A stretch of DNA of 37,567 nucleotides from NCBI GenBank assembly GCA_002385665.1, contig DGDX01000083.1, forward strand, positions 12,750 to 50,316. Reading direction: 5' to 3'. Position 1 is the stretch's first letter; the number at the start of each line of letters is the position of its first letter. This DNA is from Firmicutes bacterium UBA3941 (GTDB taxonomy: Bacteria > Bacillota > Clostridia > Caldicoprobacterales > UBA3941). Below the pieces are notes generated by a model. That model was not told the origin of the DNA. It made no database searches and saw only the letters and a program-made list of their open reading frames with translations. The translations under genes were made by a program, and so were the position numbers. Below, piece by piece: positions 1 to 7,840 of this stretch.

Positions 1-97
1 CGGTAATGGCTACTTAACGGTAATAGCTATTGAACGCTACCTATTATCAATAGCTTATTACTTAAGATTATGAACTGGCACAAGAGATAAAACAGCA
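1..97. repeat. Intergenic inverted-repeat element, copy 1
   Basis: The arms GGTAATAGCTATTGA (19-33) and TCAATAGCTTATTAC (47-61) are near-perfect inverted repeats around a 13-base loop. They are followed by TTAAGATTATGAACTGGCAC and AAGAG, which is nearly the same as the end of the copy near 34.7 kb. A tandem half-arm, CGGTAATGGCT, lies at 1-11, so the copy is probably cut by the window start. It lies downstream of citrate synthase and encodes nothing I can recognise. Confidence 0.6.
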
Positions 98-101
98 TAT
101 C

Positions 102-130
102 AAAAAAATAAAGGCGGTCATTGACCGCCT
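102..130 (-). terminator. Rho-independent terminator of citrate synthase
   Basis: AGGCGGTCA (112-120) pairs with TGACCGCCT (122-130). Read on the minus strand, the stem is followed by a T-rich tract (complement of the A-run at 102-112). It lies 14 bases past the citrate synthase stop codon, which fits termination of that gene. Confidence 0.85.
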
Positions 131-143
131 GAACTGTGTTTTC

Positions 144-1511
144 CTACCTTTGATCAATGGGCAGGTATGTCCCTTGGGCCTTTACATTAATATAGGAAGG
201 CCTGATAATCTTACTGCTGTTAATCAATTCCTCCAGCCTGTGAGCGCTCCAGCCTGCGATACGGGCGACTGCAAAGATCGGAGTATATAGCTCTATGGGC
301 AAATCCAACATTTTGTAGACAAAACCGCTGTAAAAGTCCACATTTGCACTTACACCCTTATAGATCCTTCGTTTCTTGCTGATGAGCTCTGAGGCTATAC
401 GCTCTACGCTGGTATATAGGTTGTACTCCTGGCTCAGCCCCTTCTCTTCGCTTAAGTCCTTAGCCAGGTCCTTGAGGATCTCAGCCCTGGGATCCGACAG
501 GGAATAAACCGCATGACCCATTCCATAGATTAGACCCGACTTATCGAATGCTTCCTTGTCCAGTATTTTTGTCAGATACTCCCGGATTTCATCTTCATCA
601 GACCAATCCGAAACAGATCTTTTTATATCCTCAAACATTTGGACAACCTTTATATTGGCTCCGCCGTGTTTTGGCCCCTTCAGGGATCCCAGAGAGGCCG
701 CTACCGCCGAATATGTATCGGTACCGGTTGAGGATACTACATGGGTTGTAAAGGTGGAGTTGTTTCCTCCCCCGTGTTCCGCATGTAGGACCAAGGCTAC
801 ATCCAGGATGCGGGCTTCAAGGTGTGTATACTTTTTGTCTGGTCGAAGCATACGAAGTATATTCTCCGCTGTTGACAGCTCGGGTTTTGGGGTGTGAATT
901 ATCAGACTCTTCCCGCCGTGGTAGTGGCTGTAGGCCTGATAGCCCCAAACCGACAGACAGGGGAAAAGGGCTATCAATTGCAGAGATTGTCTTAAAACGT
1001 TGGGTATGGAGGTGTCATCCCCCTTTTCGTCGTAGGCATACAGGGTTAACACACTGCGGGCCAGGGTATTCATCATATTCCCGCTGGGGGCTTTTAATAT
1101 AATATCCCGGACAAAGTTGGTCGGCAGGGTCCTGTAAAAGGCCAAGAGCTCCATAAACTCCTTTAGTTGCTCCCAGGTGGGAAGCTGACCAAACAGAAGG
1201 AGATAGGCCGTTTCCTCGTAGCAAAAATGATTCTTTTCAATGGATCCTCTTACTATATCCTCCACATCAATTCCCCGGTAATAGAGCTTACCCTTACTGG
1301 GGACAGTGTTTCCGTCCTCATCCGTATAGCTGGACCTAATATCGCTGATCTCCGTAAGACCGGTTACAACTCCCTTACCGCTAAGATCCCTCAGGCCCCG
1401 CTTTACATCATATTTTTCATACAGGCTGGGATCGATATTGCTGTTTTTATAACATAATTCCGTTAATTTCATTATTTCAGGCGTTACTTGCGAATACTTG
1501 TTATTAGCCAT
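144..1511 (-). CDS. Citrate synthase (citrate/2-methylcitrate synthase family)
   Basis: This 455-residue cytoplasmic enzyme condenses oxaloacetate with acetyl-CoA to make citrate. In an anaerobe it most likely feeds the oxidative branch towards 2-oxoglutarate and glutamate. The family's catalytic triad is visible: His246 in LHAEHGGG, His333 in GMGHAVYS and Asp392 in NVDFYSG. Other family blocks are YRGIDVEDI (about 78-86), GPKHGGAN (about 279-286) and the C-terminal RPSYINVK. The length is at the long end for type II-like bacterial enzymes, with about 45 extra N-terminal residues, as in other clostridial members. The ATG is preceded by AAAGGAG at good spacing. It is a single-gene unit, divergent from the Rrf2 gene, with its own terminator. 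A 2-methylcitrate synthase activity cannot be excluded, but no prp genes are nearby. Confidence 0.95.
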   Translation of the reverse strand: MANNKYSQVTPEIMKLTELCYKNSNIDPSLYEKYDVKRGLRDLSGKGVVTGLTEISDIRSSYTDEDGNTVPSKGKLYYRGIDVEDIVRGSIEKNHFCYEETAYLLLFGQLPTWEQLKEFMELLAFYRTLPTNFVRDIILKAPSGNMMNTLARSVLTLYAYDEKGDDTSIPNVLRQSLQLIALFPCLSVWGYQAYSHYHGGKSLIIHTPKPELSTAENILRMLRPDKKYTHLEARILDVALVLHAEHGGGNNSTFTTHVVSSTGTDTYSAVAASLGSLKGPKHGGANIKVVQMFEDIKRSVSDWSDEDEIREYLTKILDKEAFDKSGLIYGMGHAVYSLSDPRAEILKDLAKDLSEEKGLSQEYNLYTSVERIASELISKKRRIYKGVSANVDFYSGFVYKMLDLPIELYTPIFAVARIAGWSAHRLEELINSSKIIRPSYINVKAQGTYLPIDQR

Positions 1512-1542
1512 AGACAGTCTCCTTTCTTTTCAGATTGTACTA

Positions 1543-1563
1543 TATTACAGTGCTAGTGTAATA
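1543..1563. promoter_or_regulatory. Inverted repeat upstream of citrate synthase, possible operator
   Basis: TATTACA (1543-1549) and TGTAATA (1557-1563) are perfect 7-base arms around a 7-base spacer. The site ends 32 bases upstream of the citrate synthase ATG, where a promoter would lie. The size and spacing suit a dimeric repressor or activator. The regulator is unknown, and no convincing -35/-10 pair was found. Confidence 0.5.
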
Positions 1564-1800
1564 GAATTTATTCGACTAAGCGGACTGGGTCGCAGAAAAA
1601 TCATATAGATAGATGACTGGATTATAAAACTGGGGTGATAAGCTATGAAACCGAGTTATTAGCGGAAGCAGATATAAATATGATACCCAACAATCTGCTC
1701 TATAAATAACAATTATACATTGATATCAGCGTAATTGTCAAAAGACAATTGTGTATCCGAAACTTTAATTAAATTTTTTACCCTAATTTCCTAATTTTTC

Positions 1801-1829
1801 TTGACAAGGGGAAGGAAGCATGCTAATAT
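1801..1829 (+). promoter_or_regulatory. Sigma-A promoter of the Rrf2-cysK unit
   Basis: A perfect -35 TTGACA (1801-1806) is separated by 17 bases from a TAATAT -10 (1824-1829). Transcription would start near 1836, giving a short leader before the ribosome binding site at 1859-1864. Confidence 0.85.
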
Positions 1830-1853
1830 ATAGTAAACCAATAAGCTTACTAT
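1830..1853. promoter_or_regulatory. Dyad over the transcription start, probable Rrf2 autoregulatory operator
   Basis: ATAGTAA (1830-1836) and TTACTAT (1847-1853) form a perfect 7-base dyad with a 10-base spacer. It sits immediately after the -10 element, where repressor binding would block initiation. Rrf2-family regulators often control their own operon from such sites, so autoregulation is the likely reading. It is inferred from position only. Confidence 0.6.
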
Positions 1854-1863
1854 GGATTAGGAG

Positions 1864-2319
1864 GTGGCTGGGATACAGATTTCAACAAGAGGACAGTATG
1901 GATTAAGGGCCCTGGTGGATTTAGCCATCTATGCATCAAGCGGTCCTATACCCCTAAGCAGTATAGCAAGCAGACAAAACTTATCCCTGGGATATTTGGA
2001 ACAGGTTTTTTCTTCCCTGCGGAAGGCAGGTTTGGTAAGGAGCGTTAAAGGTGCTCAAGGGGGATATACCCTGGCTGATAGTGGATCCAACATCACTGTG
2101 GGAGATGCCCTTAGGGCTTTGGAAGGTGACTTAAACGTTACTGGTGATAAGGAAAAGGATGAAGCATCTGAAACTATTATAGAGCAATGTCTAAGGACCA
2201 TGGTATGGGAGAAGATTAATGAGGTACTAAGCCAACTGGCGGATTCAATAACCCTTGAAGACCTTGCAATAGAGAGTCGGAAGCTGAGTGAAAGTCTGGC
2301 AAATATGTATTATATATAA
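1864..2319 (+). CDS. Rrf2-family transcriptional regulator, CymR-like
   Basis: This is a winged-helix DNA-binding repressor of about 150 residues. It shows the Rrf2 N-terminal block [16 protein letters not shown], the recognition region [18 protein letters not shown] and the wing [10 protein letters not shown]. It has only one cysteine (in EQCLRTM), so it lacks the three-cysteine Fe-S cluster set of IscR. CymR of Bacillus, which senses cysteine status together with CysK, is the better comparison, and cysK is the next gene 61 bases on. The start is odd. AGGAGG (1859-1864) overlaps the GTG at 1864, the most upstream in-frame candidate, so it cannot serve it. The in-frame codon at the right distance is ATA at 1873, which would give the usual family N-terminus. 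GTG 1864 is given here by convention. Confidence 0.9.
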   Translation: MAGIQISTRGQYGLRALVDLAIYASSGPIPLSSIASRQNLSLGYLEQVFSSLRKAGLVRSVKGAQGGYTLADSGSNITVGDALRALEGDLNVTGDKEKDEASETIIEQCLRTMVWEKINEVLSQLADSITLEDLAIESRKLSESLANMYYI

Positions 2320-2380
2320 AAGAAACAAGGGGAAATATGAGACGGTACCCCGCGTTTCAAGTATAAAGAGGAGTGAAAAC

Positions 2381-3322
2381 ATGGCAAAGATAGCAAAAAG
2401 ATTAACGGATTTAATTGGAAATACCCCCCTGTTGGCACTGTCCAATTATAGCAAAAGTGAAGGGCTGGAAAGCCCCGTGATTGCAAAATTGGAGTACTTT
2501 AATCCTGCCGGCAGCGTAAAGGACAGGATTGGTTATGCTATGATAAAGGATGCAGTAGAAAAGGGATTAATCGATGAAAATACCACTATAATTGAGCCTA
2601 CCAGCGGTAATACCGGTATCGCATTGGCCTTCGCGGCCGCATCCCTGGGCTACAAGTTGATAATTGTTATGCCCGATACCATGTCAAAGGAGCGGAGAGG
2701 CCTGATAAGGGCTTTGGGTGCCCAATTGGTACTGACTCCCGGTGCAGAAGGGATGAAAGGCGCTATAAGAAAAGCGGAGGAACTGGCCAGGGAGAACCCC
2801 AACTCCTTTATTCCTCAGCAGTTCCAGAATCAGGCCAATCCTAAGATTCATAGGGAGACCACCGCCCAGGAGATCTTAAGGGACACCGATGGGGATGTGG
2901 ATGTATTTGTTGGTGGGGTAGGAACGGGAGGTACCATCACAGGGGTAGGTGAAGTCCTGAAAGAGAAAAACCCCGGTATAAAGATCGTGGCAGTAGAACC
3001 TGCCGATTCTCCGGTCTTGTCAGGCGGGGACCCAGGCCCTCATGCTATTCAGGGGATAGGTGCCGGATTTGTTCCCGACGTCCTGAATACCAAGGTAATT
3101 GATGAGATAGTACAGGTGAAAAACGAGGATGCCATCGCAACCACCAGGAAGCTGGCCAAAACTGAAGGGCTCTTGGTGGGGATTTCCTCAGGAGCCGCAG
3201 CCTATGCTGCAACCCAGATAGCAAAGAGACCAGAATACAGGGGCAAGAAAATAGTGGTGGTATTGCCGGATACTGGTGAGAGATATCTCTCCAATCCGCT
3301 ACTCTTCCCCGATCAGGATTAA
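2381..3322 (+). CDS. cysK: Cysteine synthase A (O-acetylserine sulfhydrylase)
   Basis: This PLP enzyme makes cysteine from O-acetylserine and sulfide in the cytoplasm. The 313 residues match the family length. The PLP lysine is Lys47 in [11 protein letters not shown]. The substrate loop is EPTSGNTGI, the phosphate-binding glycine loop is [10 protein letters not shown], and the C-terminal PDTGERYLS is characteristic. The ATG at 2381 follows AAAGAGGAG at good spacing; an upstream in-frame extension to 2288 overlaps the Rrf2 gene and has no family similarity. It is most likely co-transcribed with the Rrf2 gene and ends at a strong terminator. In Bacillus subtilis CysK also binds CymR as a sensor partner, which this gene pairing would allow. 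Confidence 0.96.
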   Translation: MAKIAKRLTDLIGNTPLLALSNYSKSEGLESPVIAKLEYFNPAGSVKDRIGYAMIKDAVEKGLIDENTTIIEPTSGNTGIALAFAAASLGYKLIIVMPDTMSKERRGLIRALGAQLVLTPGAEGMKGAIRKAEELARENPNSFIPQQFQNQANPKIHRETTAQEILRDTDGDVDVFVGGVGTGGTITGVGEVLKEKNPGIKIVAVEPADSPVLSGGDPGPHAIQGIGAGFVPDVLNTKVIDEIVQVKNEDAIATTRKLAKTEGLLVGISSGAAAYAATQIAKRPEYRGKKIVVVLPDTGERYLSNPLLFPDQD

Positions 3323-3358
3323 GGCAGCTTGATTTTCCAATTTAGAAATCCGATATCC

Positions 3359-3393
3359 AAAAAGCCGGGCTTTTAGTAACCCCGGCTTTTTTT
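3359..3393 (+). terminator. Terminator of cysK, overlapping the 3' end of the MntR-like gene
   Basis: AAAAAGCCGGG (3359-3369) pairs with CCCGGCTTTTT (3381-3391) around an 11-base loop, and the T-run continues to 3393. The A-run on the left arm gives a T-run on the other strand too, so it can also terminate the convergent regulator gene, whose last codons lie inside the hairpin. Confidence 0.9.
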
Positions 3394-3855
3394 ATATTCT
3401 TCAAACTCCTTTAAGATATGAGGATTATCTTCCAAATAGCTATTGAAGCATTCGATACTATGTAGGGCTTCTACGCTGATATTATGCTCTATCATCTCTG
3501 TATCCCTTAACAGGGTATCCCTTACCCCTATCTTGCTGAGAAAGCTTTCTATAAGGATATGACGCTCCAGCAGGACCTGGCCAATCTTCTCCCCCTCCTG
3601 GGTGAGTTTCACCAGCCCATATTTTTCGTAGTCCACAAGGCCCAGGTCAGCCAATCGCTGGACCGTCCGGGTGACGGAGGGAGCCTGGACATTTAGCAGT
3701 TCAGAGAGCTTAAAGATCCGCACATACCCTTCATTTTTGCAATGTCTATAAATCATTTCCAGGTAATCCTCCATACTGGGAGTGAGCCGGGTTTTTTCCT
3801 GTTTGATTTTTTGATATCCCCTATAAGTATGGAATTGCCTATCCCTTTTGTCCAT
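3373..3855 (-). CDS. DtxR/MntR-family metal-dependent regulator, MntR-like
   Basis: This 160-residue winged-helix regulator should repress or activate metal transport genes when loaded with Mn(II) or Fe(II). The helix-turn-helix covers about residues 46-72 (KLSELLNVQAPSVTRTVQRL). All six metal ligands known from Bacillus subtilis MntR can be aligned: Asp30, Glu33, His99, Glu120, Glu123 and His124, at constant offsets of 21-22 from Asp8, Glu11, His77, Glu99, Glu102 and His103. It therefore carries about 22 extra basic N-terminal residues. The start is supported by AAGGTGG eight bases upstream. It has no C-terminal SH3-like domain. It is divergent from feoAB, with a dyad between them, so feoAB and its own gene are likely targets. 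Whether it prefers manganese or iron is not settled. Confidence 0.9.
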   Translation of the reverse strand: MDKRDRQFHTYRGYQKIKQEKTRLTPSMEDYLEMIYRHCKNEGYVRIFKLSELLNVQAPSVTRTVQRLADLGLVDYEKYGLVKLTQEGEKIGQVLLERHILIESFLSKIGVRDTLLRDTEMIEHNISVEALHSIECFNSYLEDNPHILKEFEEYKKSRGY

Positions 3856-3895
3856 TTTTTCACCACCTTGAACACAATACCGGACCCTTTCATAT

Positions 3896-3911
3896 ATTAG
3901 CCTTAGGTAAT
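3896..3911. promoter_or_regulatory. Possible DtxR/MntR-family operator between mntR-like gene and feoA
   Basis: ATTAGCCTTAGGTAAT is an imperfect dyad (ATTA/TAAT outer arms, CCT/AGG inner arms) with the TTAGGTAA look of DtxR-family boxes. It lies in the 131-base divergent region, where one site could control both directions. The match is by eye and imperfect. Confidence 0.35.
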
Positions 3912-3986
3912 TCTTTTGGTCATATCTAAGTCTATGAAAAGGGCCGTCAATAATATTACCACTGTTCCGTAAAGGGGGATTCTATA

Positions 3987-4223
3987 ATGGCAGGAAAATA
4001 TGTCCCCTTAAGCTCACTCAAGCCGGGCAATGTTGCCAGGGTAAGGGAATTAACCATGGGGGGCAATTTAAGAAGGCGGATGCTTGATCTGGGTTTAATT
4101 CGGGGTACCAGAATAGAGGTCATAAACAGGAGCCCTTTTGGGGATCCGGTGGCATATTCATTTCGCGGGGCTCTCATCGCTCTTCGGAGTGAGGAGGCTT
4201 CCGGGATTATAGTTGAAATATAG
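3987..4223 (+). CDS. feoA: Ferrous iron transport protein A (FeoA)
   Basis: This is a small cytoplasmic SH3-like protein (78 residues) needed for full activity of the FeoB iron channel. The family pattern is complete: LSSLKPGNVARV, the central GGNLRRRMLDLGLIRGTRIEV and the terminal ALRSEEASGIIVEI. The ATG follows AAAGGGGG at eight bases. feoB begins 27 bases downstream, so the two form an operon. No feoC is present. Iron or manganese control through the divergent MntR-like gene is likely but inferred. Confidence 0.95.
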   Translation: MAGKYVPLSSLKPGNVARVRELTMGGNLRRRMLDLGLIRGTRIEVINRSPFGDPVAYSFRGALIALRSEEASGIIVEI

Positions 4224-4250
4224 AGAGGCTAAAGGCAGGGAGGGGATGGC

Positions 4251-6410
4251 ATGGGTTTAACATCTCAGTCAACAGGGCTTGGTACTTTAAGGGAGCTGTA
4301 TGAGGTAGAGTTGGAAAATCAGGATGATATCATAGTAGGCCTGGCCGGCAATCCAAACACCGGAAAGAGTACTGTTTTTAACAGCCTGACAGGCCTGAAA
4401 CAGCACACCGGAAACTGGCCCGGTAAGACCGTCACCAATGCCCAAGGTCGTTATGAGCATAGGGGCAGGGGCTATGTGTTGGTGGATCTCCCGGGGACCT
4501 ATTCCCTGTTATCCAGTTCGGTGGAAGAGGAGGTTGCCAGGGACTTTATATGCTTTGGCAATGCCCATTTGATAGTAGTGGTTACCGATGCTACCAGCCT
4601 TCAGCGGAACCTGAATCTGGTACTGCAGATATTGGAGATAACCGATAAGGTAGTGGTTTGCGTAAACCTGATGGATGAAGCAAAAAGAAAAAAGATCCGG
4701 GTGGATATAAAGAGGCTGGAGGAGTATTTGGGGGTACCGGTTGTAGGAACCAGCGCCAGAAAAGGAATTGGGCTTCCGGAGTTAAAGTATGCTGTGGCCA
4801 GGATGGCGGCCGGGGAGATTGTCCCAAGGGTAAAGCAAATACAATACGAGAATTCGGTGGAGAAAGCCATAGATATCGTAAGAACTCAAATAGATAAGAT
4901 GGGTATTGGGGGGTTGAACAGCAGGTGGGCATCCCTTCGGCTGATAGAAGGCGATGCTGTTTTGATGGGTGCTATCTACGAACATATGGAGAAACACTAT
5001 GGATACCAGACCGTAAAGATAGAAATTATGGAAGAGGAAATCAATAAGGCAAGGCTCTTGCTAAGGGAAGAGGGATTGGACCCGGATGGATTAAGGGACA
5101 GCATAGTGTCCAGTATAATAAGGACCGCCGAAGAGATAGGTAACGATACGGTATATTTTGGTGATAGGGAATACAGGAAGCTGGATTATAGAATAGACAG
5201 GATTCTGACCTCCAGAGCTTTTGGGATCCCTATCATGATAGCCCTGTTGGGCCTGATATTTTGGATTACCATAGAGGGAGCCAACTACCCATCCCAGCTC
5301 TTATCCAATGTACTATTTCGAGTTGAGGATGGGTTGACTCAGCTGTTTATGAAGTGGGGAGCTCCCCGGTGGCTTCATGGCATGTTGATATTGGGTATCT
5401 ACAGGACCCTGGCATGGGTGGTATCCGTGATGCTACCCCCAATGGCTATATTCTTTCCCCTGTTCACCCTTTTGGAGGATTTGGGCTATCTGCCCAGGGT
5501 AGCTTTTAATTTGGATAGCTTTTTTAAAAGGGCCTGTGCCCATGGGAAGCAGGCTCTGACCATGTGTATGGGCTTTGGATGTAACGCTGCCGGAGTAATA
5601 GCCTGTAGGATAATTGACTCCCCCAGGGAAAGACTTATTGCCATCCTTACCAATAACTTTGTGCCTTGTAATGGCAGATTTCCTATACTCATAGCCCTGG
5701 CTGCTATCTTCATAACTGGTACAAGGGGTGCTTTTAAATCGGTGGTATCCACCCTGGCGGTTTTGGTAGCGGTAGTGCTGGGGGTGATAATCACCTTAGT
5801 CATATCCAGAATTCTATCCAGGACCCTCTTAAAGGGGCTGCCCTCCTCCTTTACCCTAGAACTCCCTCCCTACAGAAGGCCCCAGGTAGGCAAGATTTTA
5901 ATCCGATCCTTGTTAGACAGGACCCTCTTTGTCCTGGGAAGGGCAGTGTCCGTGGCTGCACCTGCCGGACTGTTTATCTGGCTTATGGCCAATTTGTCGG
6001 TGGAAGATGTCAGTTTGTTGGATCATGGTGCCAGGTTTCTTGATCCCTTTGGCAGGCTATTGGGTATGGACGGATACATTATACTTGCCTTTATTCTGGG
6101 CCTGCCTGCCAACGAAATAGTCATTCCCATAATAATAATGAGCTATATGGCATCGGGAGCTATGATTGAATTGGATAGCCTGGATGCCCTTAGGGAACTC
6201 CTGGCAGCCAATGGTTGGACCTGGCTGACGGCCATATGTACCATGCTGTTTTCCCTTAACCATTTCCCTTGTGGAACTACCCTCCTTACCATTCGGAAGG
6301 AAACCCGGAGCTGGAAATGGACCTTGCTGTCTTTTGCTATATCTACCCTTACAGGGATTATTATATGCTTTATAGTTGCCCAAGGGGTAAGACTACTTGG
6401 TTTTGTATAA
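4251..6410 (+). CDS. feoB: Ferrous iron transport protein B (FeoB)
   Basis: This inner-membrane Fe(II) importer has an N-terminal G domain; 719 residues is near the usual length. GTPase motifs are visible: G1 GNPNTGKS (33-40), G3 DLPG (79-82), G4 NLMD (about 139-142) and G5 TSARKG. They are followed by a helical GDI-like region. The membrane part starts near residue 325. The two Gate regions contain the conserved cysteines in GFGCN and VPCNGRFP, and the second has the GLPANEIVIP motif. It ends without a cysteine-rich tail. RBS GGGAGGGG precedes the ATG. The next gene has its own promoter, so feoAB is probably a two-gene unit. Confidence 0.97.
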   Translation: MGLTSQSTGLGTLRELYEVELENQDDIIVGLAGNPNTGKSTVFNSLTGLKQHTGNWPGKTVTNAQGRYEHRGRGYVLVDLPGTYSLLSSSVEEEVARDFICFGNAHLIVVVTDATSLQRNLNLVLQILEITDKVVVCVNLMDEAKRKKIRVDIKRLEEYLGVPVVGTSARKGIGLPELKYAVARMAAGEIVPRVKQIQYENSVEKAIDIVRTQIDKMGIGGLNSRWASLRLIEGDAVLMGAIYEHMEKHYGYQTVKIEIMEEEINKARLLLREEGLDPDGLRDSIVSSIIRTAEEIGNDTVYFGDREYRKLDYRIDRILTSRAFGIPIMIALLGLIFWITIEGANYPSQLLSNVLFRVEDGLTQLFMKWGAPRWLHGMLILGIYRTLAWVVSVMLPPMAIFFPLFTLLEDLGYLPRVAFNLDSFFKRACAHGKQALTMCMGFGCNAAGVIACRIIDSPRERLIAILTNNFVPCNGRFPILIALAAIFITGTRGAFKSVVSTLAVLVAVVLGVIITLVISRILSRTLLKGLPSSFTLELPPYRRPQVGKILIRSLLDRTLFVLGRAVSVAAPAGLFIWLMANLSVEDVSLLDHGARFLDPFGRLLGMDGYIILAFILGLPANEIVIPIIIMSYMASGAMIELDSLDALRELLAANGWTWLTAICTMLFSLNHFPCGTTLLTIRKETRSWKWTLLSFAISTLTGIIICFIVAQGVRLLGFV

Positions 6411-6500
6411 GCAACACAATCCAAACTCGCCTGATGGGAATTATGCAGATAAAGCCATACGAGATATAAGCACTTTATTATTTAATTAAACTATTGTTTC

Positions 6501-6509
6501 TGATATAAT
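6501..6509 (+). promoter_or_regulatory. Extended -10 promoter of the metal exporter gene
   Basis: TGATATAAT matches the extended -10 consensus TGnTATAAT exactly. No strong -35 is seen, as is common for extended -10 promoters. It lies 36 bases before the ATG at 6545 and after the end of feoB. Confidence 0.7.
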
Positions 6510-6544
6510 GGAAACATCATGGTAAGTGGGAGAGGGGATAAATA

Positions 6545-7780
6545 ATGTTTTTTGAGGATCTATTACAAATTGTCTTTAAAAGCGCCGGCGAATCCTTTAT
6601 ACAGGTAACGGTTTTTGTCGGAGCGGTCCTGTTGTTGTTTGGTTACATAAACTTTAAGCAGCAAGGGGCTTTTGTGGATAGGATAGAAAAATCAAAGAAG
6701 TATCAACCCCTCATAGGTGCCTTTCTCGGGATGACCCCAGGATGCGGTGGGGCCATATTTGTAATGCCCCTCTACGTGAAAGGTACCGTCAGTTTTGGAA
6801 CCGTGGTGGCTACCTTGATAGCAACTACGGGAGATTCGGCCTTTGTAATCCTGACCAAGGCACCCAGGAGTTATATAATAATAACCGCTATCTGCTTTGT
6901 CGTAGGTACCATTTCCGGTTATATAATAGACTACTATAAAGTAGGGGATTGGGTCCGGAAAAGGTCAAAGAAGCTATCCCAAATAGACTTAGAGAGAGAG
7001 CACAAACAGGCGGAGGCTATGTTGGACGAGTTGTATTGCGACAACCCCAATGCCTGCAGATCAAATACCCTAAGACATATCGGCCACGAGGAAGGCGATG
7101 AGGTGGATTTGGCGCTTCACCATAAAAAGCCATTGGATACCAACAGTCTTGGGTATAGGGTTACCCATGGCGCCTATATTGTATTCTGGATCATATTGGG
7201 GATAGGTTTTATCCTGGGCGTCCTGGATCTGATGATGGTAGACATAGATGCCCTGCCCGGACTGCCTAATTTAGGGCTGATTATTGGATTGTTAGGAACT
7301 GTTGTTACGGTAGTATATATGATATTTTCCAAAAAGCTTATTCAGGCTACCAGCCATGAAGAGGTTGAGCATAAGCTATTTTCCTTAAAGGAAACCTTTA
7401 TACACAATGCTGAGGAAACAGCCTTTGTGGGGACCTGGGTTTTTGTAGCCTATCTGGTCTACGAGCTGGGGGTTTACGCCATAGGCGGAGAACAGATAAT
7501 TGAGGCAGCCCTGGTATCCACGGGACTCATGTCGGTTTTAATAGGGGTGGCGGTAGGATTGATTCCGGGCTGCGGTCCCCAGATCATATTTGTATCCCTA
7601 TATCTTAAGGGTATGTTCCCCTTTGCGGCGCTTTTAGCCAACTCCATTTCACAGGATGGAGACGCCCTGTTCCCCCTTATCGCATTGGAACCAAAATCCG
7701 CGTTTTGGACCACAGTATTCAATACCATCCCGGCCTTGATAGTGGGTATCCTGGCATATTACATTCAGTTGGCCTTTTAA
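6545..7780 (+). CDS. Putative 10-TM heavy-metal exporter (ArsP_2-like; putative manganese transporter)
   Basis: This 411-residue polytopic membrane protein is built from two similar halves. Each half has a PGCG motif followed by a membrane helix and a GD motif: TPGCGGAIFVMPLYVKG with TTGDSAF in the first, IPGCGPQIIFVSLYLKG with QDGDALF in the second. This is the pattern of the putative 10-TM heavy-metal exporter family, annotated in different genomes as arsenic efflux or manganese transport. A hydrophilic loop (about 135-200) contains two cysteines (CDNPNAC) and several histidines (HIGHEEGDE, LALHH) that could bind metal. Placement after feoAB and near an MntR-like regulator favours divalent metal, possibly manganese, over arsenic. 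The substrate is unproven. Confidence 0.8.
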   Translation: MFFEDLLQIVFKSAGESFIQVTVFVGAVLLLFGYINFKQQGAFVDRIEKSKKYQPLIGAFLGMTPGCGGAIFVMPLYVKGTVSFGTVVATLIATTGDSAFVILTKAPRSYIIITAICFVVGTISGYIIDYYKVGDWVRKRSKKLSQIDLEREHKQAEAMLDELYCDNPNACRSNTLRHIGHEEGDEVDLALHHKKPLDTNSLGYRVTHGAYIVFWIILGIGFILGVLDLMMVDIDALPGLPNLGLIIGLLGTVVTVVYMIFSKKLIQATSHEEVEHKLFSLKETFIHNAEETAFVGTWVFVAYLVYELGVYAIGGEQIIEAALVSTGLMSVLIGVAVGLIPGCGPQIIFVSLYLKGMFPFAALLANSISQDGDALFPLIALEPKSAFWTTVFNTIPALIVGILAYYIQLAF

Positions 7781-7800
7781 TGGACAGGCATTATAATGCC
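7769..7800 (+). promoter_or_regulatory. Promoter with palindromic -10 before the first PfkB kinase
   Basis: TTGGCC (7769-7774), 17 bases, then TATAAT (7792-7797). The -10 lies inside the perfect palindrome GGCATTATAATGCC (7787-7800), which could be an operator or a small hairpin. The -35 overlaps the end of the exporter gene. Confidence 0.55.
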
Positions 7801-7840
7801 ATATTTTAATAATAACAAAATAACTACGGCAGGTGAGAGC

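Larger units (their letters stand above)
1512..1863. other. Divergent intergenic region, citrate synthase / Rrf2 regulator
   Basis: This 352-base gap has no gene. It holds inverted repeats at 1543-1563 (near the citrate synthase start) and 1733-1750 (AATTGTC, AAAA loop, GACAATT), a sigma-A promoter at 1801-1829 and an operator-like dyad at 1830-1853. The section at 1570-1730 shows nothing I can name. Confidence 0.7.

Noticed and set aside
1864..2319. IscR identity for the Rrf2 regulator
   Set aside because: The three cluster cysteines of IscR are missing and there is no isc/suf operon next to it.
2338..2360. GGTACCCCGCG before cysK looks like part of a T-box antiterminator
   Set aside because: The full T-box core is not present, there is no room for a specifier stem in the 61-base gap, and no terminator follows. 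It only makes a weak 6-bp hairpin.
4591..4997. Overlapping minus-strand open frames inside feoB and similar ones in most large genes
   Set aside because: They lie opposite strongly conserved coding sequence, lack ribosome binding sites and show low-complexity composition typical of antisense shadows.
6411..6544. Manganese riboswitch (yybP-ykoY) before the metal exporter
   Set aside because: The 134-base spacer holds an extended -10 promoter close to the gene and leaves too little leader for that riboswitch; its conserved loops are not seen.
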